DNA from: Zeimonas sp035303885
GTDB taxonomy: Bacteria; Pseudomonadota; Gammaproteobacteria; Burkholderiales; Burkholderiaceae_E
Length of the DNA stretch: 5,237 nucleotides
NCBI GenBank assembly: GCA_035303885.1
Contig: DATGRE010000163.1
Span: forward strand, 1 to 5,237
Reading direction: 5' to 3'
Shown here: piece after piece, positions 5,080 to 5,237 of the stretch
How positions within the stretch are numbered: position 1 is the stretch's first letter
Layout: each line of letters begins with the position of its first letter
Notes under the pieces: generated by a model
The model's input: the letters and a program-made list of their open reading frames with translations, nothing else
Databases searched by the model: none
What the model was told of the DNA's origin: nothing
Program-made: the position numbers and the translations under genes

Positions 5080-5237
5080 TTACTCCTGAGCCGCAGCGGT
5101 CTCGGCCTCGGCCGCAGCCGGCTCCCCGGCCGTCGCGCCCGCCGCCCGATCGGCCGCCGTTGCCTCGGCGCGCGATTCGCCGAGCGCTGAAGCGATCCGT
5201 CCGATGAAGAGCTCGGTGTAGTTCTGCCGATGGCCCT
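5080..5237 (-). CDS. rplU: 50S ribosomal protein L21, C-terminal part only, with an Ala/Glu-rich tail
   Basis: Only the last 51 codons are in the window. They begin with GHRQNYTELFIGRI, which matches the conserved end of L21 (GHRQ-TELxI), a large-subunit protein that contacts 23S rRNA. In most bacteria L21 ends a few residues beyond this point, at about 103 residues. Here it continues for about 37 more residues, mainly Ala, Glu, Gly and Thr, without predicted structure and with net negative charge, before the TAA at 5080-5082. The position directly upstream of rpmA is the universal rplU-rpmA arrangement and supports the assignment. Confidence 0.93.
   Translation of the reverse strand, partial: GHRQNYTELFIGRIASALGESRAEATAADRAAGATAGEPAAAEAETAAAQE
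5083..5087 (-). promoter_or_regulatory. Shine-Dalgarno of rpmA within the end of rplU
   Basis: AGGAG on the minus strand is formed by the last two sense codons of rplU (CAG GAG) and lies 8 nt before the rpmA ATG at 5074. Ribosomes finishing L21 therefore stop next to the rpmA start. Confidence 0.85.

Overview
The window is very G+C-rich, with an almost exclusive preference for G or C at third codon positions in the real genes. It looks like chromosomal DNA of a betaproteobacterium, most likely order Burkholderiales. The evidence is the gene order rplU-rpmA-obg-proB, the L27 sequence type (beginning MAQKKGGGSTRNGRDS) and a ProB close to Burkholderiales versions as I remember them. I cannot name genus or species.

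Right half (minus strand, read from 5237 down to 2256): the 3' end of rplU (L21), rpmA (L27), a strong hairpin terminator or attenuator, obg (ribosome-associated GTPase) and proB (glutamate 5-kinase). rplU and rpmA are separated by 5 nt, and the rpmA Shine-Dalgarno lies in the last codons of rplU. obg and proB overlap by 8 nt (ATGGCTGA). This is a housekeeping block joining ribosome assembly to the first step of proline synthesis. Two proteins carry low-complexity additions: L21 has an Ala/Glu-rich C-terminal tail, and ProB is extended at both ends.

Middle (about 1926-2376): a probable terminator after the hydrolase gene, then a small plus-strand gene of unknown function with a strong Shine-Dalgarno. 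It runs tail-to-tail into proB and overlaps it by 121 nt. A 9-nt tandem repeat sits inside the overlap and is read in frame by both genes.

Left part (1-1925): a divergent pair. On the minus strand is a class I aldolase of the dihydrodipicolinate synthase/N-acetylneuraminate lyase superfamily, cut by the window edge. On the plus strand is an exported metallo-beta-lactamase-fold hydrolase resembling methyl parathion hydrolase, with a Tat-type signal and a lipobox. The 133-bp gap between them holds a perfect 9-bp inverted repeat. The pair could belong to a small catabolic locus, but nothing here identifies a substrate.

I see no mobile element, CRISPR array, tRNA or rRNA. No complete new system is evident. 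The most unusual point is the repeat-bearing antisense overlap at the end of proB.
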